In this document: in pieces, positions 16,528 to 24,704 of the stretch
How the letters are laid out: every line of letters starts with the position of its first letter
Numbering within the stretch: the first letter of the stretch is position 1
Assembly: GCA_017481395.1 (NCBI GenBank)
Contig: JAFUPE010000041.1
Coordinates: 1 to 39,927, forward strand
Source: Ruminococcus sp.
GTDB lineage: Bacteria > Bacillota_A > Clostridia > Oscillospirales > Acutalibacteraceae
Reading direction: 5' to 3'
DNA length: 39,927 nt
Made by a program: the position numbers and the translations under genes
The notes under the pieces: generated by a model
Told to the model about the DNA's origin: nothing
Database searches by the model: none
The model's input: only the letters and a program-made list of their open reading frames with translations

Positions 16528-16532
16528 TTATT

Positions 16533-17138
16533 ATGAAAGCTATTATAAGTAAATGTACTTGCCTTGTGTTAGCACTTATGGTTGTCCTTTTGTGTGCAGG
16601 TTGCAGTAATAACGAAGAACCTCAGGCTCCCACACTTACTGCTGATGCTGTTCTTTCTGAAAGCAATTACCGATTGGGCGACACAATGGGCGACTATACT
16701 GTAACCGATATTAACGGTGTTAGTTATAAGTTTTCCGATATTCTAAAAGACAAAAAGGCAATTGTGCTTAACTTCTGGTTTATTAACTGCGGTCCCTGCA
16801 GAATTGAATTTCCTTATATGAATGAAGCCTACGAAAGCTTCAAGGAAGATATTGAAATTCTTGCAATCAATCCGGTGGGGGACAGCGAGGCGGACATCAA
16901 AGCCTTTGCCGAGGAAAACAGCTTAAGCTTTCCTGTAGTAACAGGCGACACAGCGTGGAATACTGCTATGAATATTCAGGGGTATCCCACAACTGTGGTA
17001 ATCGACAGAACAGGCGTTGTCTCTATGAAGCATACAGGCTACATAGACTCTACCGAAACTTTTAAGGATATTTTTGAGTTTTTTACTAAAGACGGCTATA
17101 CCCATACTATAGTAAATAACCTCAGCGATATAAAGTAA
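16533..17138 (+). CDS. TlpA/ResA-like thioredoxin lipoprotein
   Basis: A 201-residue lipoprotein: signal peptide with hydrophobic core and lipobox LLCAGC, a short linker, then a thioredoxin-like domain of TlpA/ResA type. The active site is FWFINCGPCRIEFP (Cys86, Cys89), the insertion typical of TlpA is present, and the cis-Pro loop is NIQGYPTTVVIDRTG. It should catalyse thiol-disulfide exchange outside the membrane. Its thioredoxin domain closely matches that of the 945-residue fusion protein upstream, suggesting duplication within the operon. The ATG at 16533 is used because it starts a good signal peptide; the ribosome site is weak (GAGTGA), so translational coupling to the preceding gene is likely. 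Confidence 0.88.
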   Translation: MKAIISKCTCLVLALMVVLLCAGCSNNEEPQAPTLTADAVLSESNYRLGDTMGDYTVTDINGVSYKFSDILKDKKAIVLNFWFINCGPCRIEFPYMNEAYESFKEDIEILAINPVGDSEADIKAFAEENSLSFPVVTGDTAWNTAMNIQGYPTTVVIDRTGVVSMKHTGYIDSTETFKDIFEFFTKDGYTHTIVNNLSDIK

Positions 17139-17157
17139 ATTTTAGAAGGTGGTACCA

Positions 17158-17556
17158 ATGAAGAAATTATTAGTATTGTTTACTGCTCTTTGTCTTGTGC
17201 TTTGTCTTGCCGCTTGCGGCGAAGGTTCAGGTACTGCAGTAAATACCGACCCTGCAGAGACTTCCTCTGTAGCCGAAACAACTCCCGCTGTAACCGAAAG
17301 CACAGCTTCCTTTGTGGTAAAGGTTACAGATAAAGACGGCAATGCCTTAAAGGGTGTTATGCTTCAGATTTGCAAGGATACCTGCATTCCTATGATGACA
17401 GACGATAACGGTGTGGCAAGCTTCAATATCGAAGTAACCGACGAGCACAAGCTTTCTGTTTTGAGCTGTCCCGAAGGCTATGTTTATAACGGCGAAGCAG
17501 AGGTTTACCTTGAAGATGGCATGACAGAGTTTACAGTTGAGCTTGATGCTCAGTAA
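17158..17556 (+). CDS. Small lipoprotein with a prealbumin-like domain
   Basis: A 132-residue lipoprotein with lipobox LAAC, a short Thr/Ser/Ala-rich spacer, then one prealbumin-like (SpaA/CarboxypepD_reg-like) beta-sandwich: FVVKVTDKDGNALKGVML to MTEFTVELDAQ. The same fold occurs at the front of the two larger proteins upstream. The mature part has a CKDTC pair and one further cysteine. The ATG at 17158 has AGAAGGTGG just upstream; an in-frame GTG at 17149 overlaps that site. It lies between the thioredoxin lipoprotein (19 nt) and the next lipoprotein (17 nt). The function is unknown; it could be a stand-alone binding domain or redox client. Confidence 0.75.
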   Translation: MKKLLVLFTALCLVLCLAACGEGSGTAVNTDPAETSSVAETTPAVTESTASFVVKVTDKDGNALKGVMLQICKDTCIPMMTDDNGVASFNIEVTDEHKLSVLSCPEGYVYNGEAEVYLEDGMTEFTVELDAQ

Positions 17557-17573
17557 TAGGGGAGGAATACGAA

Positions 17574-18548
17574 ATGTTTAATAAAAAGCTTTTTTCTATT
17601 ATAAGTCTTGTTCTTGCAAGCTTTATGCTTCTTTCTCTTGCGGCTTGCAACAATAACACAGGCACCAGTACAGCAGACGAAAGCACTGCAGGCGACACCT
17701 CAACCGCTATTACAACAGCCGGTGAGAGCACAGCAACAGAGGCTTCCTCTTCAACTGCACCAAGCTCAACTGCACCAAGCTCAACTGCCGCTACAACTAC
17801 AGCAGGCTCAGAAGGCTCACAGGGAGGTCAGTCAACAGATGCTCCTGTAGCTATAAATCCCGACGGCGAAGAAATCATCGGTGCAGGCTCAAGCTCTCAG
17901 CCTTACCTCGAAACACCCGACTCAAGCATGACAGTTACAACAGTAAAGGTTCCTGCAGGCAAGGCCCTTTACTACGACATTTATCGTGTTGGCGGCAAAT
18001 ACTTAGAGATTAATGACAGCGACGCCTACGTAATTTACGAGGGCACACGTTATGATGCTAATGGCGGCAGCGTTTCCTTTGTTGTCGGCTCAGCTCTTGC
18101 AAGCGATGCTGTAAGCTTTCAGATTGGTAACTCCGGCTCAAGTGCAAAGAGCTTTGAAATCTGCTTCTACGATTTATACGGCTCCTTTGACAACCCTGAG
18201 ATTATCGACAAAATGAATGCAAAGTGGATTACTACAGACCTTTACGCAGGCAACGACGCAGGCTATAATTACAAATATACTGCTGAAAAAACAGGTACAC
18301 TCCGCTTTTACGTAAAGAATGCATTGGATGAGTTTCTTTTCTCTGCAACACGCAATATGAATTCCGACGGTATGCTTATTCCTGTTCAGAGCACCTTTGT
18401 CGACAATGTTAAGTCCGACAGCAACGGCAACTACATCGAGGTAGAGGTAGTTAAGGGCGAGACCGTTACAATTGCAGTATCTTCTTATCCTATGGGTGCT
18501 TACTATCCTGCTGTAACCGTTCAGTGGTATGGCACATATGCCAACTAA
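17574..18548 (+). CDS. Lipoprotein with Ser/Thr-rich linker, unknown function
   Basis: A 324-residue lipoprotein (lipobox SLAAC) with a long Ser/Thr/Ala linker (about residues 26-85, including the tandem SSTAPSSTAPSSTA) of the kind that holds a domain away from the wall and may be glycosylated. The remainder (about 95-324) is beta-rich, with two jelly-roll-like parts resembling the domains of the paralogues that follow (YKYTAEKTGTLRFYVKNALD). One cysteine is seen in the mature region. GGGGAGG lies 8 nt before the ATG. It is the last gene of the five-gene run; no clear terminator hairpin follows, only an AT-rich stretch with the next promoter. Confidence 0.72.
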   Translation: MFNKKLFSIISLVLASFMLLSLAACNNNTGTSTADESTAGDTSTAITTAGESTATEASSSTAPSSTAPSSTAATTTAGSEGSQGGQSTDAPVAINPDGEEIIGAGSSSQPYLETPDSSMTVTTVKVPAGKALYYDIYRVGGKYLEINDSDAYVIYEGTRYDANGGSVSFVVGSALASDAVSFQIGNSGSSAKSFEICFYDLYGSFDNPEIIDKMNAKWITTDLYAGNDAGYNYKYTAEKTGTLRFYVKNALDEFLFSATRNMNSDGMLIPVQSTFVDNVKSDSNGNYIEVEVVKGETVTIAVSSYPMGAYYPAVTVQWYGTYAN

Positions 18549-18592
18549 TCAATAAAATATTTATATATTTTACATAATTTTTGTAATAGTTG

Positions 18593-18621
18593 TTGCATTC
18601 TGCAAAAAAGTGCAGTATAAT
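18593..18621 (+). promoter_or_regulatory. Promoter of the dockerin protein gene
   Basis: TTGCAT at 18593-18598, a 17-nt spacer, then TATAAT at 18616-18621. A small hairpin (CGAC-GAAG-GTCG, 18639-18650) lies 17 nt after the -10 box, in the leader. The layout matches that upstream of the paralogous gene at 20717. Confidence 0.78.
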
Positions 18622-18676
18622 TACAATAATTTATTATTCGACGAAGGTCGTATAAAATATAAAGGAGAGGATACCA

Positions 18677-20521
18677 ATGAAAAAAATCTTATCTATGGTT
18701 TTGTGCATATTGATGGTTGCATCCGTATTCGCAATTCCTGTATCAGTAAGTGCATCAACCGCTGACGAAGCAGTGTTTGATCCCACTACTACAATGTACT
18801 ACACAGTAGACTATGTACGTGCAGACGGCTCTATGAGCTGTTGGGACGATGCATACGTTTACGAGTGGACTCCTGCAACAGACGGCACTCTCATTCTTGA
18901 GAATGACGACAGCTGTGACGACGCATGGGTTGTTGTTGGTTCTAATATCGACATGTCTGCAAGCGCAGCCCTTGAGCCCGAAATGACAAGTGCTTCTGTA
19001 GAAGTTACAGCAGGCGTACCCTACACCATTTCTGTAATGACATGGTCTGAGAATTCAGGCGCAGTTGCTTTCTGGGCATTCTTTGAAGAGGGTTCTTCTG
19101 ACTCTGCACTTGAGGGTGCCGGCACATACGAGAATCCCTACGTTATCGATAGCACAGTTACAGAGCTTCCTGCTATTGCAATGGGCGAAACAAATTACTA
19201 TGCTATTTCTGCTGACCCCATCACCACATACAACCTTTCCGTTCGCGGCGGTTTTATGATGGATTCTTTCGACCTCTATGTTATTAACAACGATACAACT
19301 GTTAGCTCTATGATGGGTCAGGCAGTTGTTGAAAACATTGCTCCCTTCATGGCAACACAGAAGATTGTTTTCTCTATTACTAACACAGCTCTCGGCGAGG
19401 GCGGCCCCTACACATTCGAGTTAATTGCTAACGAAGCAAGCACACTGGGTACTGCTGAGGACCCCGATACTTTAGTTCTCGATGCAATCACAACTGCTGA
19501 TATTGCAGGTGCTACATACTACTATGCTTACACAGCAGAGCAGGACGGCACACTTGCAATCCAGTTTATGATTACTGACGATTGGGTTTGCTCTATTTCC
19601 GGCGGTGCTGCAGATGCAGTTTACTTTGAGTCTTATGCAGAGGACGCAGTTAACCCCGTTACTTACCCTGTAACAGCAGGCGAAGAGATTATCGTTTGGG
19701 TTGCTGTTAATGATTTCACAGCAGGTTCCGTATACTTCAAGGCTACTTTCGAGGCTGCTCCCGTACTTCCTGAGCACACCTACAACGTAGCTGGCGAAGC
19801 AGAGCTTTGCGGCGAGGGTTGGAACCCTGCAGCTAACCAGATGACATACGACGGCGACGGCACATGGAGCATTACTTTCGAGAACGTTCCTGCAGGCGAC
19901 CACGAGTTCAAGGTTGTTCAGGACGGTGCTTGGAATAACCCCGACTTTAACCTCGAGGGCAGTGCAAACGGTGCAGGTAACGCAGTTGTAACAGTAGAGG
20001 TTGACGGTTCTACAGTTATTATCGGCTTCGACGGCGAGAAGGCTATTATCGAAGACATTATTGCTCCTGAGCTTCCTCCTGTAGATGAGCCTGCAACAAA
20101 GGATGAGCCTGTTGTTGACGACGCTACAAAGGATGAGCCTGTTGTTGATGACGCTACAAAGGACGAGCCTGTAGTTGACGACGCTACAAAGGACGAGCCC
20201 GTGGTTGACGACGCTACAAAGGATGAAGCCACAAAGGACGAGGCTACAAAGGATGAGGCTTCTAAGGACGAGGCTTCTAAGGACGAAGCTTCTAAGGACG
20301 AAGCTTCTAAGGACGAGGCTACAAAGGATGAGTACGCAGTTGGTGACGTTAACCGCGACGGCGAGTTAAACATCAAGGACGTTACAGCTATCCAGAAGTA
20401 CCTTGCAAAGCTCGAAGAGTTCGACGAAGCTCAGGTAGCTATTGCTGATTACAACGAAGACGGCAGAGTATCCATTCAGGATGCTACAAGAATTCAGAAG
20501 AAGTTAGCAAAGCTTATTTAA
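18677..20521 (+). CDS. Secreted dockerin protein with pullulanase X25-like domain
   Basis: A 614-residue secreted protein. A signal peptide (about 1-27, ending VSVSAS) is followed by two or three beta-sandwich domains of pre-peptidase C-terminal type (about 30-360), paralogous to the N-terminal part of the next gene. About 366-463 resembles the X25 domain of amylopullulanases (YNVAGEAELCGEGWNP, MTYDGDGTWSITFENVPAGD). An acidic repeat linker of TKDEPVVDDA and (T/S)KDEA units follows, then a type I dockerin at about 555-614 with two calcium loops (DVNRDGELNIKDV and DYNEDGRVSIQDA). Dockerins attach proteins to cohesins on a scaffoldin or the cell surface. No catalytic domain is present. Starch or alpha-glucan binding is inferred from the X25-like part. 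Confidence 0.82.
   Translation: MKKILSMVLCILMVASVFAIPVSVSASTADEAVFDPTTTMYYTVDYVRADGSMSCWDDAYVYEWTPATDGTLILENDDSCDDAWVVVGSNIDMSASAALEPEMTSASVEVTAGVPYTISVMTWSENSGAVAFWAFFEEGSSDSALEGAGTYENPYVIDSTVTELPAIAMGETNYYAISADPITTYNLSVRGGFMMDSFDLYVINNDTTVSSMMGQAVVENIAPFMATQKIVFSITNTALGEGGPYTFELIANEASTLGTAEDPDTLVLDAITTADIAGATYYYAYTAEQDGTLAIQFMITDDWVCSISGGAADAVYFESYAEDAVNPVTYPVTAGEEIIVWVAVNDFTAGSVYFKATFEAAPVLPEHTYNVAGEAELCGEGWNPAANQMTYDGDGTWSITFENVPAGDHEFKVVQDGAWNNPDFNLEGSANGAGNAVVTVEVDGSTVIIGFDGEKAIIEDIIAPELPPVDEPATKDEPVVDDATKDEPVVDDATKDEPVVDDATKDEPVVDDATKDEATKDEATKDEASKDEASKDEASKDEASKDEATKDEYAVGDVNRDGELNIKDVTAIQKYLAKLEEFDEAQVAIADYNEDGRVSIQDATRIQKKLAKLI
20093..20332 (+). repeat. In-frame tandem repeats coding an acidic linker
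   Basis: Four 30-nt units coding TKDEPVVDDA are followed by about eight 15-nt units coding TKDEA or SKDEA. The near-identical DNA, with differences mainly at third codon positions, shows expansion of a shorter unit. It separates the X25-like domain from the dockerin. Confidence 0.9.
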
Positions 20522-20554
20522 CTTAGCTTAGGTTTCATAGCTTAACATAATTTC

Positions 20555-20588
20555 AGAGCATCGGGTTTTATGCCCGATGCTCTTTTTT
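20555..20588 (+). terminator. Terminator of the dockerin protein gene
   Basis: An 11-bp stem (AGAGCATCGGG with CCCGATGCTCT), a 7-nt loop and a T6 tail, beginning about 34 bases after the stop codon. Confidence 0.9.
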
Positions 20589-20642
20589 ACTTTGAAATTT
20601 ATAAAAACGTTAACATTTTTTATAAATAATTTGTATTTGTTG

Positions 20643-20671
20643 TTGCATTCTACAAATAAGTAAAGTATAAT
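20643..20671 (+). promoter_or_regulatory. Promoter of the anchored paralogue gene
   Basis: TTGCAT at 20643-20648, a 17-nt spacer, then TATAAT at 20666-20671. It matches the promoter at 18593 from TTGTTGCATTC on. A leader hairpin (CGGA-TTATG-TCCG, 20689-20701) again begins 17 nt after the -10 box. Confidence 0.78.
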
Positions 20672-20716
20672 TATTGTGTATTATTAAGCGGATTATGTCC
20701 GTAAAGGAGGATATTA

Positions 20717-23101
20717 ATGAAAAAATCATTATTAACAGCACTGAGCTTGCTTCTTTGTGTTGCTTTGCTTGCAATGCCTATGGTAGTAAGTGCTTCAACA
20801 GCTGTAGAAACTGCATTTGACCCTGTATCGACAATGTGGTATTCTGTTGACTATGTTCGTACCACTGCAGCAAATGCATCAAGTGATGCATACGTTTATA
20901 CATGGACACCCGACGCCGACGGCGAGCTTACCCTTGCCGCAGATACCGATTGCAAAAATGCCTTGGTTACTGTAGCTAACACAAGCGACACAACAGACGA
21001 GGGTATTACCTACAAGTATTATCCTGCAGGTGGTTTCAGCAATAAGGATGGCGTTACCTATGACGTTAACGGCGGCGACACTTATGAAATCAGCATTATG
21101 ACCTGCACTGAGAAGTCAGGCACAGTAAGCTTCTTTGCTTATTATACTGCTACCTCTGCATCAGGCTTGAAGGGTGCAGGTACATACAGCGACCCTTATA
21201 TCGTTGACAGTTCTGTCAAGAGCCTTCCTGCAACTAAGGCTGGCGAGACTATTTACTATCTTTTAACCTGCGACGAGACTCTTGTTTACGACCTTAAGGT
21301 TAACGGTGCCAACACCAAGGACAGATTCGACTTGTATGTTGAGAATAACAAAGCAACCGCAAGCTCGTCAAAGGGTTCGGCAACTGTTAATACTATTACT
21401 CCTTATGCCGCATCAAGCTACATTATGTTCTCAATTACCAATACAGGTGATGCAAAGGGCGGCGCGTATACATATTCTGCAACAAAATCAGCTAATACAA
21501 GCACAAAGGGCACTATGGACGACCCTGCTTCTTTAGTTCTTGATACTCTTACAACTGCCAACATTACCTCTGTATGCTACTACTATTCCTATACAGCAAC
21601 CGAGGACGGTACACTTTCTGTTAAGATGGAGTCCGAGAATAATTGGGTTTGCTCTATTAACGGCGGTGATGCAGAGTCTGCATATTGCAGTGCATCCGAC
21701 GAGCCTCAGGTTAACCCTGTAGAGTATCCCGTTGCCGAAGGTGACGAAATCACCCTTTGGGTAGCTACCGAAGACTTTGGTGCAGGTACAGTTTCCTTTA
21801 CAGCAACACTTAAAACTGTTGAAGAAACAACTGTAACTGAGCCTCAGATTGTGACCACAATCGCAACTGAGCCTGAGGAAAACGTAACTACTGCTTCTAC
21901 AGAGCCTGAGGAAAACGTAACTACCGCTTCTACAGAGCCCGAGGAAAACTTAACTACTGCTTCAACCGAGCCTGAGGAAAACTTAACTACTGCTTCCACA
22001 GAGCCTGAGGAAAACTTAACTACTGCTTCAACCGAGCCTGAGGATGTTACAACTTCTACTACAGAGCCCGAGGGAAATACAACAGCTCCTGTTATTACAA
22101 CTGCTCCTCTTTTAGACGAAGAAGGTGCATTTAATGACATTAACGAGGATTATTGCTTAAGCGTAAATCCCCTTCAGTTAGGCGACAACGAAATTACCGT
22201 TAGCAAGGTTTATCCCAACACACTCTTTGAGTTTACTCCTGCTGAGTATGCTAAGTATAAGATTACCGCAAGTGATGCAAATGCTTTGGTAGGTGCATAT
22301 GCAGGTACAGTTAACTACATTCCTGCTACTGCAGTGGGTACTTCAAACGAGGTTATTATTGAATTTACTTCCGGTATGGATATTATCATTGCCGTAAGCG
22401 GTACAGATACCTGCACATTGACCATTGAAAAAGCAGGCGACGTTGTTATTAAGGAAGAAGACCCCTGGACAGTTTACGAAAACAAGGTAGAGGTTACAGA
22501 TATTGAGACAGATATTAATATCAAAGACCTTACTAACGTTATGATTTACGACGAGGTGGCAAACAAGGCAGTTTTAGGCAGCGACGGCTATTATCACCTT
22601 GACAGTGCCAACGGTGAAATCCTTTACGTAAACCTTAACAGCAACGTGATGTCCTTTGTTGACAACGTTGCAAATACAAAGCTTAGCGCAGTATTTTACG
22701 ATGACAACGGTAACGTAGTTGAAAAAATCGACTTTACATCAGCTGTTTTAGAGTATATCGAAAATGCCGCACAGATTGAAAATGGTGAAGAAATCTTTTA
22801 CTTCTATCCCTTAACAGCCGACCTTATTGAGATGTATCAGGTTGTAGGTCTTGCCAACGACTGGTACGGTCGTACAGGCTGGGTTGGCGGTATCGAGGAT
22901 GACGCTTGGATGTTTGCTTGCTACTATGAAGAAGGCGTAACAACAGGCGGCAATGTACCCGAAGCACCTGTTAATCCCGGTAATCCCTCAACTGTTCCCA
23001 CTGGCCGCGACTTTACCGTGGTTTACGGAGCCGTTACAGTAATGGTTATTTCAGCGGTTTTGGTTGCTTTTATAGTTGCAAGAAAAAAGGTAACTGAATA
23101 A
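20717..23101 (+). CDS. Membrane-anchored surface protein, paralogue of the dockerin protein
   Basis: A 794-residue protein with a signal peptide ending near VVSAS. N-terminal beta-sandwich domains are clearly paralogous to the preceding gene (AFDPVSTMWYSVDYVRT versus VFDPTTTMYYTVDYVRA; WVCSINGG versus WVCSISGG). A linker of 11-residue STEPEENxTTA repeats begins near residue 385. A further beta-sandwich (FEFTPAEYAKYKITASDA) is followed by the C-terminal module (about 600-745: GYYHLDSANGEILYVNLN, LEYIENAAQIENG, WMFACYYEE) shared with the lipoprotein at 15286 and the thioredoxin fusion. It ends in a membrane segment (about 768-788) and a short basic tail (ARKKVTE). No LPXTG motif is seen, so it is probably anchored by the membrane segment. 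GGAGG precedes the ATG. Confidence 0.78.
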   Translation: MKKSLLTALSLLLCVALLAMPMVVSASTAVETAFDPVSTMWYSVDYVRTTAANASSDAYVYTWTPDADGELTLAADTDCKNALVTVANTSDTTDEGITYKYYPAGGFSNKDGVTYDVNGGDTYEISIMTCTEKSGTVSFFAYYTATSASGLKGAGTYSDPYIVDSSVKSLPATKAGETIYYLLTCDETLVYDLKVNGANTKDRFDLYVENNKATASSSKGSATVNTITPYAASSYIMFSITNTGDAKGGAYTYSATKSANTSTKGTMDDPASLVLDTLTTANITSVCYYYSYTATEDGTLSVKMESENNWVCSINGGDAESAYCSASDEPQVNPVEYPVAEGDEITLWVATEDFGAGTVSFTATLKTVEETTVTEPQIVTTIATEPEENVTTASTEPEENVTTASTEPEENLTTASTEPEENLTTASTEPEENLTTASTEPEDVTTSTTEPEGNTTAPVITTAPLLDEEGAFNDINEDYCLSVNPLQLGDNEITVSKVYPNTLFEFTPAEYAKYKITASDANALVGAYAGTVNYIPATAVGTSNEVIIEFTSGMDIIIAVSGTDTCTLTIEKAGDVVIKEEDPWTVYENKVEVTDIETDINIKDLTNVMIYDEVANKAVLGSDGYYHLDSANGEILYVNLNSNVMSFVDNVANTKLSAVFYDDNGNVVEKIDFTSAVLEYIENAAQIENGEEIFYFYPLTADLIEMYQVVGLANDWYGRTGWVGGIEDDAWMFACYYEEGVTTGGNVPEAPVNPGNPSTVPTGRDFTVVYGAVTVMVISAVLVAFIVARKKVTE
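21869..22077 (+). repeat. In-frame 33-nt tandem repeats coding a Thr/Glu/Pro linker
   Basis: About six copies of a 33-nt unit encode EPEENxTTAST, with later copies shortened (EPEDVTTSTT, EPEGNTTAP). They lie between the N-terminal domains and the C-terminal half of the surface protein. The linker is Thr-rich and may be a glycosylation target. Confidence 0.88.
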
Positions 23102-23184
23102 AATATTATATATCAACGGGTGATTTCGCAGTTTATAAGAACTGTACCCAGATGTTGATTAAAGCACACAATTAAACAATATAC

Positions 23185-23223
23185 AAAACAGGCATTGAGT
23201 ATAAAAGCTCAATGCCTGTTTTT
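23185..23223. terminator. Bidirectional terminator between convergent surface and redox genes
   Basis: A 15-bp stem (arms 23185-23199 and 23208-23222, core ACAGGCATTGAG) with an 8-nt loop, A-rich before and T-rich after. It can serve both the surface-protein gene on the plus strand and the polyferredoxin gene on the minus strand. Confidence 0.9.
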
Positions 23224-23233
23224 AGTCTGATTT

Positions 23234-24694
23234 TTATTGTGTATTATCAACGGCTTCTTTTAGGTCTTCATACTCTAAAGCCTTGAAGAACACCTGGGTA
23301 ATAACACCTTTTTGGTCAATTACTACGGTGTAGGGGTAAGCACCTCTGCCGCCTAAGGCTGTGTAGTAGCCTGCGTTTTCTGTGTCGCAGGCAAAGATAA
23401 GGTCGCTTTGCGGGTAGTGCTCTTTAATATAAGCAGGTGCGGTATCCTTTGCCATCTCTGAATGTACGGCTATAACCGAAACTGTGTCCTTGTATTCGGT
23501 TGCAATTCTGTCAAAGTAGGGCAGCTCATTTACGCAAGGTGTACACCAAGTGCCCCAGAAGTTGATAATGGTAGTTTTGCCTGTTTCTATGGGGTTTATA
23601 GTGTCAGCAGTGATTTCTTCACCGGTTACTATGTTAAGGTCACTGCCGAAGCAGTAGTCGCCTATTTCTGTGCCGTACTCGGTTTCTACAGTGGGGGAGG
23701 ACTGGCGTACATCGGGAACGTTCCAGTAATAAACTATTGCCGTAATAAGCACCGCCACAAGTAAAACCGCAGATATTGCTCGGGTAATCTTTCGTGCCTT
23801 GGTGTTGCTTTTTATATCGTCAGACGGAATTTTACTTTTATTTTTGGTTCCCTTAAAGCTGATAGCACCGGTGGGGCAAACGTCTATGCATTCGCCGCAG
23901 CTTATACATTCGCTGTCACCTACGTGCTTAATATCCATTTTACACTTGCCAATGCACTTGTTGCAATTTATACATTTGTCGGTGTTAAGCTTTATTCCGA
24001 AAAAGGATATCTTATTAAAGAGTCCGTACAAAGCACCCAAGGGGCAGATAAATCTGCAGAACATTCGGAAAATGAATATACATGCTACAATAATACTTAC
24101 AAGCAGTAAGAACTTCCATGTAAACAGCGGTCCAAGCATAGAAAAGTAGCTTTCGTTTACCTTGTTTGAAAGAAGTGCTATGCCGCCTTCTAAGGTGCCT
24201 GCAGGGCAGATGTACTTGCAAAAAGCAGGCAGGGGAGTATCTCTGAATGCGTATGTAATGGGCACAATCAATACAAAGAATATGAGGACTGCGTATTTAA
24301 AGAAGGATAAAATCCTTGTTACAAAGCTCTTTTTTACCTTAGGGGTTTTGATTTTAAAGAGAAGCTCCTGAATAAGTCCGAAGGGGCACAGCCAACCGCA
24401 TATCATTCTTCCGAATAAAATCGAGTAAAGTGCCAGTATGCCGCAAACGTAAAATATTGTGCTTTTGTTTGCACTGAAGCTTCCTTGAAGTGAGCCTAAG
24501 GGACAGGCACCCACAGCACCGGGGCAAGAGTAGCAGTTAATACCGGGTACACACATTTGCTTGGTTTGTCCCTGATAAATGTTGCCTGTTACAAAGCCCT
24601 TGATATTGGCGTTGAAAAGCAACGCCGCGTAAAGCTGAATAAGCTTACGTTTGGTTGGTTTCAAAGAGGCTAATTTAGCTAAAAACTTTTTCAT
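23234..24694 (-). CDS. Membrane polyferredoxin (NapH-like) fused to a thioredoxin domain
   Basis: A 486-residue fusion. The N-terminal part has several membrane segments and paired cysteine motifs of NapH/NosR type: NCYSCPGAVGACPLG (about 53-67), CGWLCPFG (about 99-106), CKYICPAG and CRFICPLG. Two [4Fe-4S] ferredoxin motifs follow at about 241-251 (CINCNKCIGKC) and 263-273 (CISCGECIDVC), then a last membrane segment (about 306-323). An extracytoplasmic TlpA-type domain has FWGTWCTPC (Cys384, Cys387) and cis-Pro GAYPYTVVID. The layout suggests electron flow from cytoplasmic ferredoxin through Fe-S clusters to an external thiol pair, replacing a CcdA/DsbD-type reductant. It lies 10 nt after the CXXC-tailed membrane protein gene, in the same operon, with GAGGTGG before the ATG. 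Confidence 0.87.
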   Translation of the reverse strand: MKKFLAKLASLKPTKRKLIQLYAALLFNANIKGFVTGNIYQGQTKQMCVPGINCYSCPGAVGACPLGSLQGSFSANKSTIFYVCGILALYSILFGRMICGWLCPFGLIQELLFKIKTPKVKKSFVTRILSFFKYAVLIFFVLIVPITYAFRDTPLPAFCKYICPAGTLEGGIALLSNKVNESYFSMLGPLFTWKFLLLVSIIVACIFIFRMFCRFICPLGALYGLFNKISFFGIKLNTDKCINCNKCIGKCKMDIKHVGDSECISCGECIDVCPTGAISFKGTKNKSKIPSDDIKSNTKARKITRAISAVLLVAVLITAIVYYWNVPDVRQSSPTVETEYGTEIGDYCFGSDLNIVTGEEITADTINPIETGKTTIINFWGTWCTPCVNELPYFDRIATEYKDTVSVIAVHSEMAKDTAPAYIKEHYPQSDLIFACDTENAGYYTALGGRGAYPYTVVIDQKGVITQVFFKALEYEDLKEAVDNTQ

Positions 24695-24704
24695 ATTACC
24701 ACCT

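Noticed and set aside
20093..20332. CRISPR-like appearance of regularly spaced repeats
   Set aside because: The units are contiguous, lie in frame in a secreted protein and have no unique spacers.
19918..20376. A 152-residue minus-strand frame of SSFVAS repeats
   Set aside because: It mirrors the plus-strand TKDEPVVDDA/SKDEA linker repeats; no ribosome site or signal peptide.
22990..23101. Sortase (LPXTG-type) anchor at the end of the 794-residue surface protein
   Set aside because: The sequence before the membrane segment (VPTGRDFTVVY) lacks a recognisable LPXTG or PXTG motif; a plain membrane anchor is the safer reading.
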